64,000 bases of DNA from Vibrio fluminensis (GTDB taxonomy: Bacteria > Pseudomonadota > Gammaproteobacteria > Enterobacterales > Vibrionaceae). Numbering within the stretch: position 1 is the stretch's first letter; every line of letters starts with the position of its first letter. Positions 33,606 through 42,139 of this stretch are shown here, piece by piece. The position numbers and the translations under genes were made by a program. The stretch lies in contig NZ_JADILO010000018.1 in NCBI RefSeq assembly GCF_015278125.1, positions 16,648-80,647 on the forward strand, given 5' to 3'. Under the pieces are notes generated by a model. It was not told the origin of the DNA, ran no database searches, and worked only from the letters and a program-made list of their open reading frames with translations.

Positions 33606-36020
33606 ATGGCTAAATTAAAACAATCGATACGCTTACAAATGGTACTCGCCAGTGCTCTGATTCTCGGCTTAGTACTCACATTCGCTTCTTTTAATCATTA
33701 TTACAAAGAATTGGAAAGCGAACTTAGAGATTTGCAAATTACCATGTCAGACACGGAATCATTGATGCTTGAAGTCCGTCGTCGCGAGAAAGACTTTCTT
33801 AGTCGAGTGGATGCAAAATATGTTGACGAGACTTTACTGCAAATCGGATCACTCACAAGTAGCATTAGCCACATACAAACCGTATTCAACAAGCATCAAT
33901 TTGATTTTCAGTACTCAACTCAAGAATTATTAAACTCAATTACCAACTACACCAAGACATTCGAGCTTTTAGCGGCGCAAAAAATACTCATCGAAGGTGA
34001 AAACCGCACCGGACTCATCGAGGACTTTAAAGAAGCGTGGTTCAACTTGGAAAGAACCATGCTCATTAACGGTGATGAACGCTACCATGACACCATTATT
34101 TCGCTACAAGAGAGCACCTACTATTTCTTCCGCACCTTTAATCCTGAACAATTGGTTAACTCGCAAAATCTAATCTTCAAACTCTCATTTTTGTCCGCAG
34201 GTGACACACAAGCCGTTCGAGAGGCCATTTTAAACTATCAACAAAATTTCAATGCACTTCAACGTGCCTATCAGGCTCTCGGCTATGACCACAACTCCGG
34301 TTTACGCGGTGAACTGAGGCGTGAGATTCATGATGTTGAATCTAAATTAGAAATTATGCATCAACATATCCCAGCACAAATTCAAACTAAGCTAGATAAT
34401 ATCGACCGAGATACGCACATCATCATGCTTGCGCTCACCTTATGTTTGGCCGGTATCCTTGGCTACGCTACATGGTCAATAACACGCTTAGAACGCCGGC
34501 TAGTTAAATCTGAAGACGAGGCAAAAATCTCCAATAAAGCAAAGAGTACCTTTCTCGCCAATATGTCTCATGAAATTCGCACGCCGCTAAACGGTATTAT
34601 CGGTATGTCTCAGATCATCGCGGATACGACGCTTACACCGAATCAACGTGACTACCTGCATGCGATAGATACGTCATCGCAAACGTTGTTGATGCTCATC
34701 AATGATGTCCTTGATCTGTCGAAAATTGAATCTGGGCATATCGAGATCACAGCCTACCCATCTGATGTTCGTGATGCGATTTATGATACGGCCGCTATGA
34801 TTGCGGTGAAAGCCACGGAGAAAGATGTCGATATCGACATTCAAATCAGCAATGAAACGCCTTACAGCGTCAAAATTGACGAACACAGACTGCGTCAAAT
34901 TTTAATGAACCTCGTCTCAAACGCCGTCAAATTCACAAGCCAAGGTAAAGTAACGATAAGTGTTGATACAGATATGGAAGATGGTCAATGCTTGCTCACT
35001 TTCGCCGTCACTGACACAGGAATAGGCATTGATAGCGATAAACTTGACGATATTTTCTCTCCATTTAAGCAAGAAGATAGCTCCATTACCCGCAATTTCG
35101 GTGGTACTGGCTTAGGCTTAAGTATCAGCAGTCAGCTAGCGGATCTACTTGGTGGTAAGCTAAAAGTTGAATCTAAGAAAGGTGAAGGCAGTCGTTTCTA
35201 TTTCACTCTACCCGTTGAACTGTTGGAGCGAATCCCAAGAAAGCAAACCTCCGTAGCACAGCACGCATGTATTGTATGTGAGCAAGAGACTATTAGCCAA
35301 GACCTCGAACGTTCATTGCTATTCTATGGCGTCAATAAAGTAACACGGACAAACACCATATCTCACAGTGTAGATAGTGATATTTTCTTTTTATTCCATG
35401 GTGAAAACCAACGCACATTAGACAATATCGATAAGTTGCAAAAGCTTTCTCCTGCAACACCCATTGTCATCATTCAAACCTTAGCAACTGCGGGTATCGA
35501 TTATGAGGACAAAGTGGATGGGATTGTTAAATACCCAATATTGGGTTCACGATTAATCACATCAATTGCACAATCTAAAGAAGCGTTACGTGAGCGTATG
35601 TTGCACTACAGCGCGAAAGTGCAAAGTCCCGTTAAAGAGCCTAGCCACAACGGCAGAGTTTTGATTGTTGAGGACAATAGCGTAAACCAACAGGTGGTTT
35701 CACTGTTCTTGAAAAAAGCCAGCTATCAGTACGATATTGCTAACAACGGTTTGGAAGCGTTAAACAAAATTAAGCAAGGTGAGCGGTATCAAATCTTGTT
35801 AATGGACTGCATGATGCCAGAAATGGATGGCTTTACCGCCACATTAGAGATAAGAAACCATGAAAAACTCAATAACCTGCCTTCTACGCCTATTGTTGCG
35901 TTGACTGCCAGCGTATTGGATCAAGATATAAAGCGCTGTATTGACGTTGGAATGGATGACTATTTGGCTAAGCCACTCAAAAAAGACAAGTTGTATTCGA
36001 TTCTAGAGAAGTACGTTTGA
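33606..36020 (+). CDS. Hybrid sensor histidine kinase/response regulator
   Basis: An 804-residue inner-membrane kinase starting at the ATG at 33606. TM1 is residues ~12-29 and TM2 ~270-292, enclosing a helical periplasmic sensor. The HisKA box is FLANMSHEIRTPLNGI with His322. The HATPase has NLVSNAVKF, DTGIGIDSDKL and GGTGLGLSIS. A degenerate receiver-like segment (~545-655, lacking a clear acidic pocket) precedes a full receiver with VLIVEDNSVNQQ and Asp734 in LLMDCMMPEMDG. There is no Hpt domain, so a separate Hpt protein is needed for further relay. The neighbouring DUF3131 gene and nearby receiver-PP2C gene make the polysaccharide cluster its likely target. Confidence 0.92.
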   Translation: MAKLKQSIRLQMVLASALILGLVLTFASFNHYYKELESELRDLQITMSDTESLMLEVRRREKDFLSRVDAKYVDETLLQIGSLTSSISHIQTVFNKHQFDFQYSTQELLNSITNYTKTFELLAAQKILIEGENRTGLIEDFKEAWFNLERTMLINGDERYHDTIISLQESTYYFFRTFNPEQLVNSQNLIFKLSFLSAGDTQAVREAILNYQQNFNALQRAYQALGYDHNSGLRGELRREIHDVESKLEIMHQHIPAQIQTKLDNIDRDTHIIMLALTLCLAGILGYATWSITRLERRLVKSEDEAKISNKAKSTFLANMSHEIRTPLNGIIGMSQIIADTTLTPNQRDYLHAIDTSSQTLLMLINDVLDLSKIESGHIEITAYPSDVRDAIYDTAAMIAVKATEKDVDIDIQISNETPYSVKIDEHRLRQILMNLVSNAVKFTSQGKVTISVDTDMEDGQCLLTFAVTDTGIGIDSDKLDDIFSPFKQEDSSITRNFGGTGLGLSISSQLADLLGGKLKVESKKGEGSRFYFTLPVELLERIPRKQTSVAQHACIVCEQETISQDLERSLLFYGVNKVTRTNTISHSVDSDIFFLFHGENQRTLDNIDKLQKLSPATPIVIIQTLATAGIDYEDKVDGIVKYPILGSRLITSIAQSKEALRERMLHYSAKVQSPVKEPSHNGRVLIVEDNSVNQQVVSLFLKKASYQYDIANNGLEALNKIKQGERYQILLMDCMMPEMDGFTATLEIRNHEKLNNLPSTPIVALTASVLDQDIKRCIDVGMDDYLAKPLKKDKLYSILEKYV

Positions 36021-36311
36021 ACCCATAAGTGCAATTAAACTTTTGAATTAAAGTAAAGTAACCCAAAATGATTAGCAGAAAATGCTAATGAATTTAGAAT
36101 GCGAATCACAGGATAAATGTAACTGCTGATTAAATTATTTACTAATTTATGGGAGCAAAGCCCCTATTTGTATAATTCATAACACGAATTAATGGGTTTT
36201 TTGTTGTTACAATTTACACAGCTCAATTTGAGTAGTATTTTCTTACTATAAACATAAAAAACCTTCGCTTGCCGACTGGAACTCCAAGTTTTTTGCTGAC
36301 GCTTGGAGAAC
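36021..36311. other. Non-coding interval after the hybrid kinase
   Basis: About 290 bp, AT-rich, with no supported gene. A weak 7-bp inverted pair CTCCAAG (36282-36288)/CTTGGAG (36302-36308) lacks a plus-strand T tract. No other signal recognised. Confidence 0.5.
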
Positions 36312-36338
36312 AAAAAAGCCGCTTTACGCGGCTTTTTT
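36312..36338 (-). terminator. Terminator of the BCCT gene
   Basis: AAAAAAGCCGC and GCGGCTTTTTT pair around TTTAC, giving T tracts on either strand. It lies ~22 bp after the transporter stop. Confidence 0.85.
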
Positions 36339-36359
36339 ACATTTAAACAAATCTAATCG

Positions 36360-38024
36360 TTAAGCTTTAGCTTTTTGCGACTTCTTTGTGGTTGGACGCG
36401 GTTCATCCATCAAACCTTTGACTAGTGATACCGATGCCACCAATAGTACTAAGGTAAACGGTAAACCAGTCGTCACAGCCATTGCTTGAGCTGCTGCCAA
36501 ACCACCACCTAGTAATAGCGCAATTGCAACTAAACCTTCGAATGTACACCAGAACACACGTTGTGGGGTTGGTGCATCCACTTTACCACCAGCGGCAATG
36601 GTATCGATAACCAGTGAGCCCGAGTCTGCTGAAGTAATAAAGAATACGACAACCAACACGATACCGACTAGAGACGTAATTTCTGATAGAGGCATCACAT
36701 CAAGCATTGCGAACAGTTTCAGAGGAAGTTCTGCATCAAATACCGCTTGGTAACCATCGTTCACGTATTGGCTGATCGCTGTACCACCAAATGCCGTCAT
36801 CCACAGCACACATACTGTTGAAGGGATTAGAATTACACAAACGATAAACTCACGCACAGAACGGCCACGAGACACACGTGCGATGAACATACCTACGAAT
36901 GGTGACCATGAAATCCACCAAGCCCAGTAGAATGCAGTCCAGCCTTGCGAGTAATTCACATCTTCACGACCAAATGGCATTGATAGCGCAGGAATGTTCG
37001 CTAAGTAAGCGCCAATATTTTCAAAGAAACCTGTAAAGATCGCGACCGTTGGACCGACTACAATCACAAACAGTAGTAACAATGCCGCAAGACCCATGTT
37101 GATCTCAGACAGACGTTTTACACCACTATCTAGACCCGCAACTACAGAGATTAGCGCAAGTGCTGTGATGATAACGATAAGTACGATTTGCGTCGTATCT
37201 GTCATTGGCACGCCAAACAGGAAGTTTAGACCTGTTGCAGCTTGAGATGCACCGTAACCTAGTGACGTTGCTAGACCGAATACTGTTGCTACTACCGCAA
37301 GAATATCAATCACGTGGCCAACCCAACCCCATACTCGCTCACCGAATAGTGGGTAGAAGATTGAACGCATTGTCAGTGGCAAGCCTTTGTTGAACGAGAA
37401 GATCGCTAAACCCAGTGCTAATAAGGCATAAATTGACCAAGGGTGTAGAGCCCAGTGGTAAATTGTCGCCGCCATACCTAGCGCAGATGCCGCTTCAGTA
37501 TCACCAATTGCGCCACCTAGTGGTGACCAGTCAGTGCGCACGCCGTTTTCAACTGTGACACCGTTTAGTGCTGCGCTGAAATGTGACATTGGCTCTGATA
37601 CACCAAAGAATACCAGACCGATACCCATACCAGCAGCAAACAGCATTGCCAACCAACCCGCGTAGCTGTAGTCCGGCGTAGCTTCAGTACCGCCGATTCT
37701 CACGCGACCAAGTGGTGTAACGATCAGGATTAAACAGATGAAAACAAAAATGTTACCTGCCGATAGGAAGAACCAATCAAGGTTGGAAGTTAACCAGCCA
37801 CGCAACCCAGCGAAAAACGGCTCTACTTGCTGTCTAAACGTTAGCGTTACGATAACGAACAGAACAATTGCCATACCTGAAATTGCAAAAACGCGGTTGT
37901 GGATATCTAGACCGAATGGACCTACTTTTAAAGCAACGTTATCTTGACCAATTTGGTAGTCAGTATCGATAGCGTTTACCTTACCGTCGGGACGTTGGAT
38001 CCCGCCATTATTATCAGTGCTCAC
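36360..38024 (-). CDS. BCCT-family betaine/carnitine/choline transporter
   Basis: A 554-residue protein with about 12 membrane helices. It starts at GTG (38022-38024) behind AAGGAGATAAATC. The family Trp-rich segment is clear: GWTAFYWAWWISWSPFVGMFIARVSRGRSVREF. PDYSYAGWLAMLFAAGMGIGLVFFGVSEPMSHF and FFITSADSGSLVIDTIAAGG are also typical. BCCT carriers import glycine betaine or related quaternary amines with Na+ or H+ for osmoprotection; vibrios carry several copies. The C-terminal tail is short, so osmosensing like BetP's is not evident. The substrate is not readable. No metabolic partner genes flank it. Confidence 0.94.
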   Translation of the reverse strand: MSTDNNGGIQRPDGKVNAIDTDYQIGQDNVALKVGPFGLDIHNRVFAISGMAIVLFVIVTLTFRQQVEPFFAGLRGWLTSNLDWFFLSAGNIFVFICLILIVTPLGRVRIGGTEATPDYSYAGWLAMLFAAGMGIGLVFFGVSEPMSHFSAALNGVTVENGVRTDWSPLGGAIGDTEAASALGMAATIYHWALHPWSIYALLALGLAIFSFNKGLPLTMRSIFYPLFGERVWGWVGHVIDILAVVATVFGLATSLGYGASQAATGLNFLFGVPMTDTTQIVLIVIITALALISVVAGLDSGVKRLSEINMGLAALLLLFVIVVGPTVAIFTGFFENIGAYLANIPALSMPFGREDVNYSQGWTAFYWAWWISWSPFVGMFIARVSRGRSVREFIVCVILIPSTVCVLWMTAFGGTAISQYVNDGYQAVFDAELPLKLFAMLDVMPLSEITSLVGIVLVVVFFITSADSGSLVIDTIAAGGKVDAPTPQRVFWCTFEGLVAIALLLGGGLAAAQAMAVTTGLPFTLVLLVASVSLVKGLMDEPRPTTKKSQKAKA

Positions 38025-38214
38025 GATTTATCTCCTTAAAAACGTGACCATGGAGAGAGTTTTATTATTCTTTTTATTGAGATAGGTGGCTCTTTTCTGA
38101 TCCAAACACTCAGAATAAATGAAACTATATGTATATTAGTCATTTATAAGACGCCAAGATAATAAACCCTAGCGCCCTATATTGCACTTTATTTTTACCG
38201 ACAAATAACAATAA

Positions 38215-38928
38215 TTACTGCAAAATTAGCGATATTGTCGCATTTTCACTCAAATTGTACTGAATTTGAGCCTGCAATAACTCCGCTGTCGCTAACGCGT
38301 CTGTTAAAGCGTGATGGGGCTGATAAGCCGGTAAACCATAGCGTTCACGAGATTGTCCTAAACGCACCGACGCAGGCTTTTTACGCTTCAACCAATTGAG
38401 CCAACCTTTACATTGCTCGTGTTGGATTGCCCACTCAATATCAAGAGTATCAACAACCGGAAACTCGATACCTTCACCAATACTATTGAGCAATGCTTGG
38501 TTGAAAAATTGCCTCTCAATGTTTTTGTAATGCACGACGACGACTTTACCAGCCAAAGCTTGCAGCACCTGTTCGAGGATTTCATCTAACTGTGGGGCAT
38601 TCTTGACGTCAGAATCGGTGATACCGTGGATCACCACCGACTCTTCATTCAGATCTCGATTTGGATTCACCACCCAGTGTGCCGAGCCGTTACAGTAGAT
38701 ACGCTTTAAACTAAAAGGCACCAAGCCAATGGTCAAAATGGCATCTTCTTGCGCATTTAGGCCGGTGGTTTCAAAATCTAGCGCCACAAAAGGCACGTCA
38801 CTAAGCGGTGTATCGCCGCTTACCGCACCTTGCGCATAGAAAGCTTTTAAACGGCTGTCCTTGGCCTGTTCAGCAAGCTGTTTAAAACGCTGAGACCAAT
38901 CGGGTGTTGCCGACGTATCAACCTTCAT
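38215..38928 (-). CDS. DnaQ-like 3'-5' exonuclease (DEDDh family)
   Basis: A 237-residue cytosolic protein. Exo I is FVALDFETTGLNAQEDAILTIGLVPFS (Asp, Glu), Exo II lies around VVVHYKNIERQFFNQAL, and Exo III is HHALTDALATAELL with the catalytic His and Asp. In Exo II the usual Asp of the 'HNxxFD' pattern is replaced (HYKNIER), a deviation that could affect activity or reflect a subfamily. The start ATG has a good AAGGAG site. It follows the CBS/DUF294 gene by 33 bp. This exonuclease-DUF294 pairing recurs in proteobacteria. The biological substrate is unknown. Confidence 0.88.
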   Translation of the reverse strand: MKVDTSATPDWSQRFKQLAEQAKDSRLKAFYAQGAVSGDTPLSDVPFVALDFETTGLNAQEDAILTIGLVPFSLKRIYCNGSAHWVVNPNRDLNEESVVIHGITDSDVKNAPQLDEILEQVLQALAGKVVVVHYKNIERQFFNQALLNSIGEGIEFPVVDTLDIEWAIQHEQCKGWLNWLKRKKPASVRLGQSRERYGLPAYQPHHALTDALATAELLQAQIQYNLSENATISLILQ

Positions 38929-38961
38929 ATGAACTCCTTGTGACGAGCATCATGTATCCGA

Positions 38962-40848
38962 TCATGATTTGGTACTACTTCTTTGGTAACGGAACTTAAT
39001 AAAGCTTTGTGCATTACTCAAAATTTGGAAAGCCGCTTTTAGGTTGCGACGCTCAAAATCTGACATATGCTCAGGCTCGATGTTGTTATCCGGCTCATCT
39101 CCATTTTCGATATCCAATGCTTGGTGTCGAATACGCACCATATAGATAAGCTCCATCGCATCTTTCAAGTCCATGCCCCGCCCTTTCGGCAGGATGCCCG
39201 CATCATTAATATCATCGAGACGCTCAAACGAGTTCTGTGCTCGAGAGCCAATCGCGAGTGCATGAACACGGATCAAATCCGCCATAGGTGCAGTACCGCG
39301 ACGCTTTAGGTTGATAGAATTACGGTGACGACCATCTTTTTCCATCACAAAATCTTTGAAGAAACCAAGTGGCGGTGTACGTCGAATCGCGTTATACGCC
39401 ATCGCCGCAAGGAAGCGGTTATTGCGTTTAGCGCGGCGAACAATAAAGCTGCTGAGTTGTTCTGCCCATTTAACGCGCCCATAAACACCCAGCAGATCGA
39501 AGAAGATTGAACTGTTGAGTAATCTTTCTGGGTTCGGATTATCAATCCAGCTAGCGAAACACTCTTCCCACTCACCACGAGTTTTACGCCATTCGGGATT
39601 GGTTGCCATGATATCGCCAGTACAGTAAGAGTAACCGCAAGCAGCTAAACCATCACAAACAAACTTGGCAAACTGCTCGAAGTACTCGCCATGCATTTTC
39701 TCATCATAGCTGTTATCGAGGATTAGAGCGTTATCTTGGTCGGTAACGATTAATTGTTCATCACGCGCCATCGAACCCATCGCAACTAAGCAATAAGGAA
39801 TAGGTGCCGGTCCAAACTCAATTTCCGCTAGTTCTGCTAGACGCTGCTTGAAGCTACTACCAATCACCGACATCGCGCGTCCAACCATGTGTGCGTTCGC
39901 ATCTTCGCTTACCATGCGCACAAAACAGTCTTTAACCTGCCCTGAAACTTGGGCAAGATCTTCCACGGTGGTTTGCTGGAATATTGAGCTGACCAACAAC
40001 AAACTGCTTTGCGACTCATAACGGACAATATCCGTCATGCCGATAACGCCAACTGGCTTTCTATCTTTGAGGATCGGTAAGTGATGGATGTTGTAACGCA
40101 GCATTGTGAGCATCGCTTCGAACACATACGCGTTGTAGTCTAACGAGACCACATCGGTACTCATCACATCCCCTACCGTGATGTTGGTATCAATGCCTTG
40201 AGCAATCACGCGAATACAGAGGTCGCGATCAGTCAAAATGCCAAGTAGCTGATCATCATCTTCCTCGGTGATTTCTTCACTCGGACGAACAATAAGTAGC
40301 GCCGTTACGTTTTCCTCAGCCATCAAGTTGGCTGCTTCTTGAATGGTCGCTGTCGCTTCTAATGTCACCGGTTCGCGATTGAGAATTTTGCGCGCTTTCG
40401 CGGTGGTGAAATCATTGCTCTCGTTAGAATTCGAGACAGCCGTTCTTAAACGAGCGCTATCTTCCAGCTCCATATAATCAGCAAAATGCTCTGACTCTTC
40501 ACAAAGTTCGTTAAAAATTCGCTCAGGGATACAGTAAACCAGCGTGTCGGAAATCGCTTTCACAGGCATACGAACGCGATTATTCATCAATAGCCCCATT
40601 TGACCGAATAAACCACCCGCATCAATTCGGTTATAGAGCTCACCTTTACGACGATAAACCTCTACCACACCACTGCGCACCATATAGAGGTCACGAATAT
40701 CATCACCAAACTTAAGTACATCAGTACCTTCTCGGTAATAGGCTATCTCAACATTAATGGCCAGTTCGTGTAAGCGCTCTTCTGGGAGATCATCAAAAGG
40801 AGGGTGTTGGCTTATGAAATTGAGTACTTCTAATTGCTCAGCTTCCAT
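38962..40848 (-). CDS. Cyclic-nucleotide-binding, CBS and DUF294 nucleotidyltransferase-like protein
   Basis: A 628-residue cytosolic protein with four parts. Residues ~10-125 are a cNMP-binding beta-barrel (EGTDVLKFGDDIRDLYMVRSGVVEVYRR, GGLFGQMGLL). Residues ~150-285 are two CBS domains (ILTDRDLCIRVIAQG, PVGVIGMTDIVRYE). Residues ~300-450 are a DUF294 nucleotidyltransferase-like domain with GSMARDEQLIVTDQDNALIL, where Gly-Ser and the Asp pair form the expected catalytic set. The rest is the DUF294 C-terminal helical domain. Regulation by an adenine nucleotide is inferred from the CBS and cNMP folds; the transferred group and target are unknown. It forms an operon with the exonuclease gene. 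Confidence 0.92.
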   Translation of the reverse strand: MEAEQLEVLNFISQHPPFDDLPEERLHELAINVEIAYYREGTDVLKFGDDIRDLYMVRSGVVEVYRRKGELYNRIDAGGLFGQMGLLMNNRVRMPVKAISDTLVYCIPERIFNELCEESEHFADYMELEDSARLRTAVSNSNESNDFTTAKARKILNREPVTLEATATIQEAANLMAEENVTALLIVRPSEEITEEDDDQLLGILTDRDLCIRVIAQGIDTNITVGDVMSTDVVSLDYNAYVFEAMLTMLRYNIHHLPILKDRKPVGVIGMTDIVRYESQSSLLLVSSIFQQTTVEDLAQVSGQVKDCFVRMVSEDANAHMVGRAMSVIGSSFKQRLAELAEIEFGPAPIPYCLVAMGSMARDEQLIVTDQDNALILDNSYDEKMHGEYFEQFAKFVCDGLAACGYSYCTGDIMATNPEWRKTRGEWEECFASWIDNPNPERLLNSSIFFDLLGVYGRVKWAEQLSSFIVRRAKRNNRFLAAMAYNAIRRTPPLGFFKDFVMEKDGRHRNSINLKRRGTAPMADLIRVHALAIGSRAQNSFERLDDINDAGILPKGRGMDLKDAMELIYMVRIRHQALDIENGDEPDNNIEPEHMSDFERRNLKAAFQILSNAQSFIKFRYQRSSTKS

Positions 40849-41049
40849 TCTTTATATTCCATGATTTGCCGATATTTCAGTGATAAATAGCACCAACCCT
40901 CTGTGTAAGCAACAAAATTTTATCAGTACTGCTTGTTAATCCGTTACAACAGCACAACATCTATCCACCACCCCATATGCAGCGTTGCGCTTATCTAAAT
41001 CAACAGCTAAATTTGAAATTATATTTCATCGAAATGAGTGAGACAGTAG

Positions 41050-41391
41050 ATGCTAGATTTTAATACGATTAAAGAGATGGTAGATGACGACAACGATGTG
41101 ATTGTCGCCCTTTTCACTACATATCTAGAAGACTATATGGAGGCGGGTAACAAGTTGCTCAATCTCACTCAAACCCAAGATTGGCAAGCCTTATTTCTGT
41201 ACTGTCACAGTTTAAAAGGGACACTCAAAATCCTTGGTGAGGAGATTGCTAGTCAGCACTTAGAGAACATTGAACACGTCAGCCGTGACAACCAAATACC
41301 TGAGCCAAGCGATGTTGAGGCAGCGAAGCATCAGCTTGATACTATTCAATCACAGATGCAACATTACCTCATCGAAGAGGGCGTTTACTGA
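41050..41391 (+). CDS. Single-domain Hpt phosphotransfer protein
   Basis: A 113-residue protein that is essentially one Hpt domain. The phosphorylation site is LYCHSLKGTLKILG with His53 in the usual HxLKG context. Such proteins shuttle phosphoryl groups between a hybrid kinase receiver and a response regulator. No kinase lies next to it; the hybrid kinase at 33.6-36.0 kb, which lacks its own Hpt, is ~5 kb away. The pairing is inference. The start ATG has only a weak ribosome-binding site. Confidence 0.88.
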   Translation: MLDFNTIKEMVDDDNDVIVALFTTYLEDYMEAGNKLLNLTQTQDWQALFLYCHSLKGTLKILGEEIASQHLENIEHVSRDNQIPEPSDVEAAKHQLDTIQSQMQHYLIEEGVY

Positions 41392-41406
41392 CTCTGAATA
41401 AACATT

Positions 41407-41904
41407 TTATGTCTCATTGTTTTCATTGAGCCATTTATACATAACATAACTGTCGACTAAACCTAATTTTGCATGGCGATACGCTTTAGGTAATGTGCCA
41501 ACAATAGCGAAACCGAGTTGCTGCCAAAGGTTTACCGCAACTTGGTTTGTTGAGACTACGCTGTTAAATTGCATTGCGGAAAAACCAGATTCTCTTGCCG
41601 TTTGCTGAGAGTGTTCACACAGTTTGCGAGCAATCCCCTTCCCTCTAGCGCGAGTTGAAACCATGTAGCCACAATTGCAGATATGGCGACTAGGCCCCAT
41701 AGCATTGGGTTTGATGTAGTACGAGCCGAGAATCTCATCATCTTCCTCATAGACAAAGCTATTGAGTGCTGTTTCGCACCACAATGTATATGCTTGTTCA
41801 CAAGTCAAATCAGGTTCAAATGCATAAGTTTCTTGTGCGGCAACGACTTGATGAAAAGTTGGCCAAAATTGAACAAAGTCCTGTTTGCTCATTTCCCGAA
41901 TCAA
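41407..41904 (-). CDS. GNAT-family N-acetyltransferase
   Basis: A 165-residue protein if translation begins at the TTG at 41902-41904, which has a perfect AAGGAG six bases upstream; an in-frame ATG 34 codons earlier gives an extension outside the fold. The acetyl-CoA-binding segment is YMVSTRARGKGIARKLCEHSQQTARESGF, with R-x-x-G-x-G/A. A typical beta4 (EILGSYYIKPNAMGP) precedes it and VNLWQQLGFAIVGTLPKAYRH follows. The acceptor is unknown. The gene converges with the Hpt gene, 15 bp between stops. Confidence 0.86.
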   Translation of the reverse strand: MIREMSKQDFVQFWPTFHQVVAAQETYAFEPDLTCEQAYTLWCETALNSFVYEEDDEILGSYYIKPNAMGPSRHICNCGYMVSTRARGKGIARKLCEHSQQTARESGFSAMQFNSVVSTNQVAVNLWQQLGFAIVGTLPKAYRHAKLGLVDSYVMYKWLNENNET

Positions 41905-42139
41905 AACACTCTCCTTAGATTTTGTCCAACTAATCGCAAAACTTAGGTTCTGCTTATCACTTTTTTCTTCACTACATTTCAAATTGAGAAGCAAATTAAC
42001 ACTCAAAACGCATCAGCGAAATCAAACACCACAAAAAAACTCTTAATTCATTGTTTTTATTAAATTTAGTCAGACAACCATTTTGGTACATAAACTGCTA
42101 AACAATATTATGCAGCGATTAGCACATTGAATCAAACCG

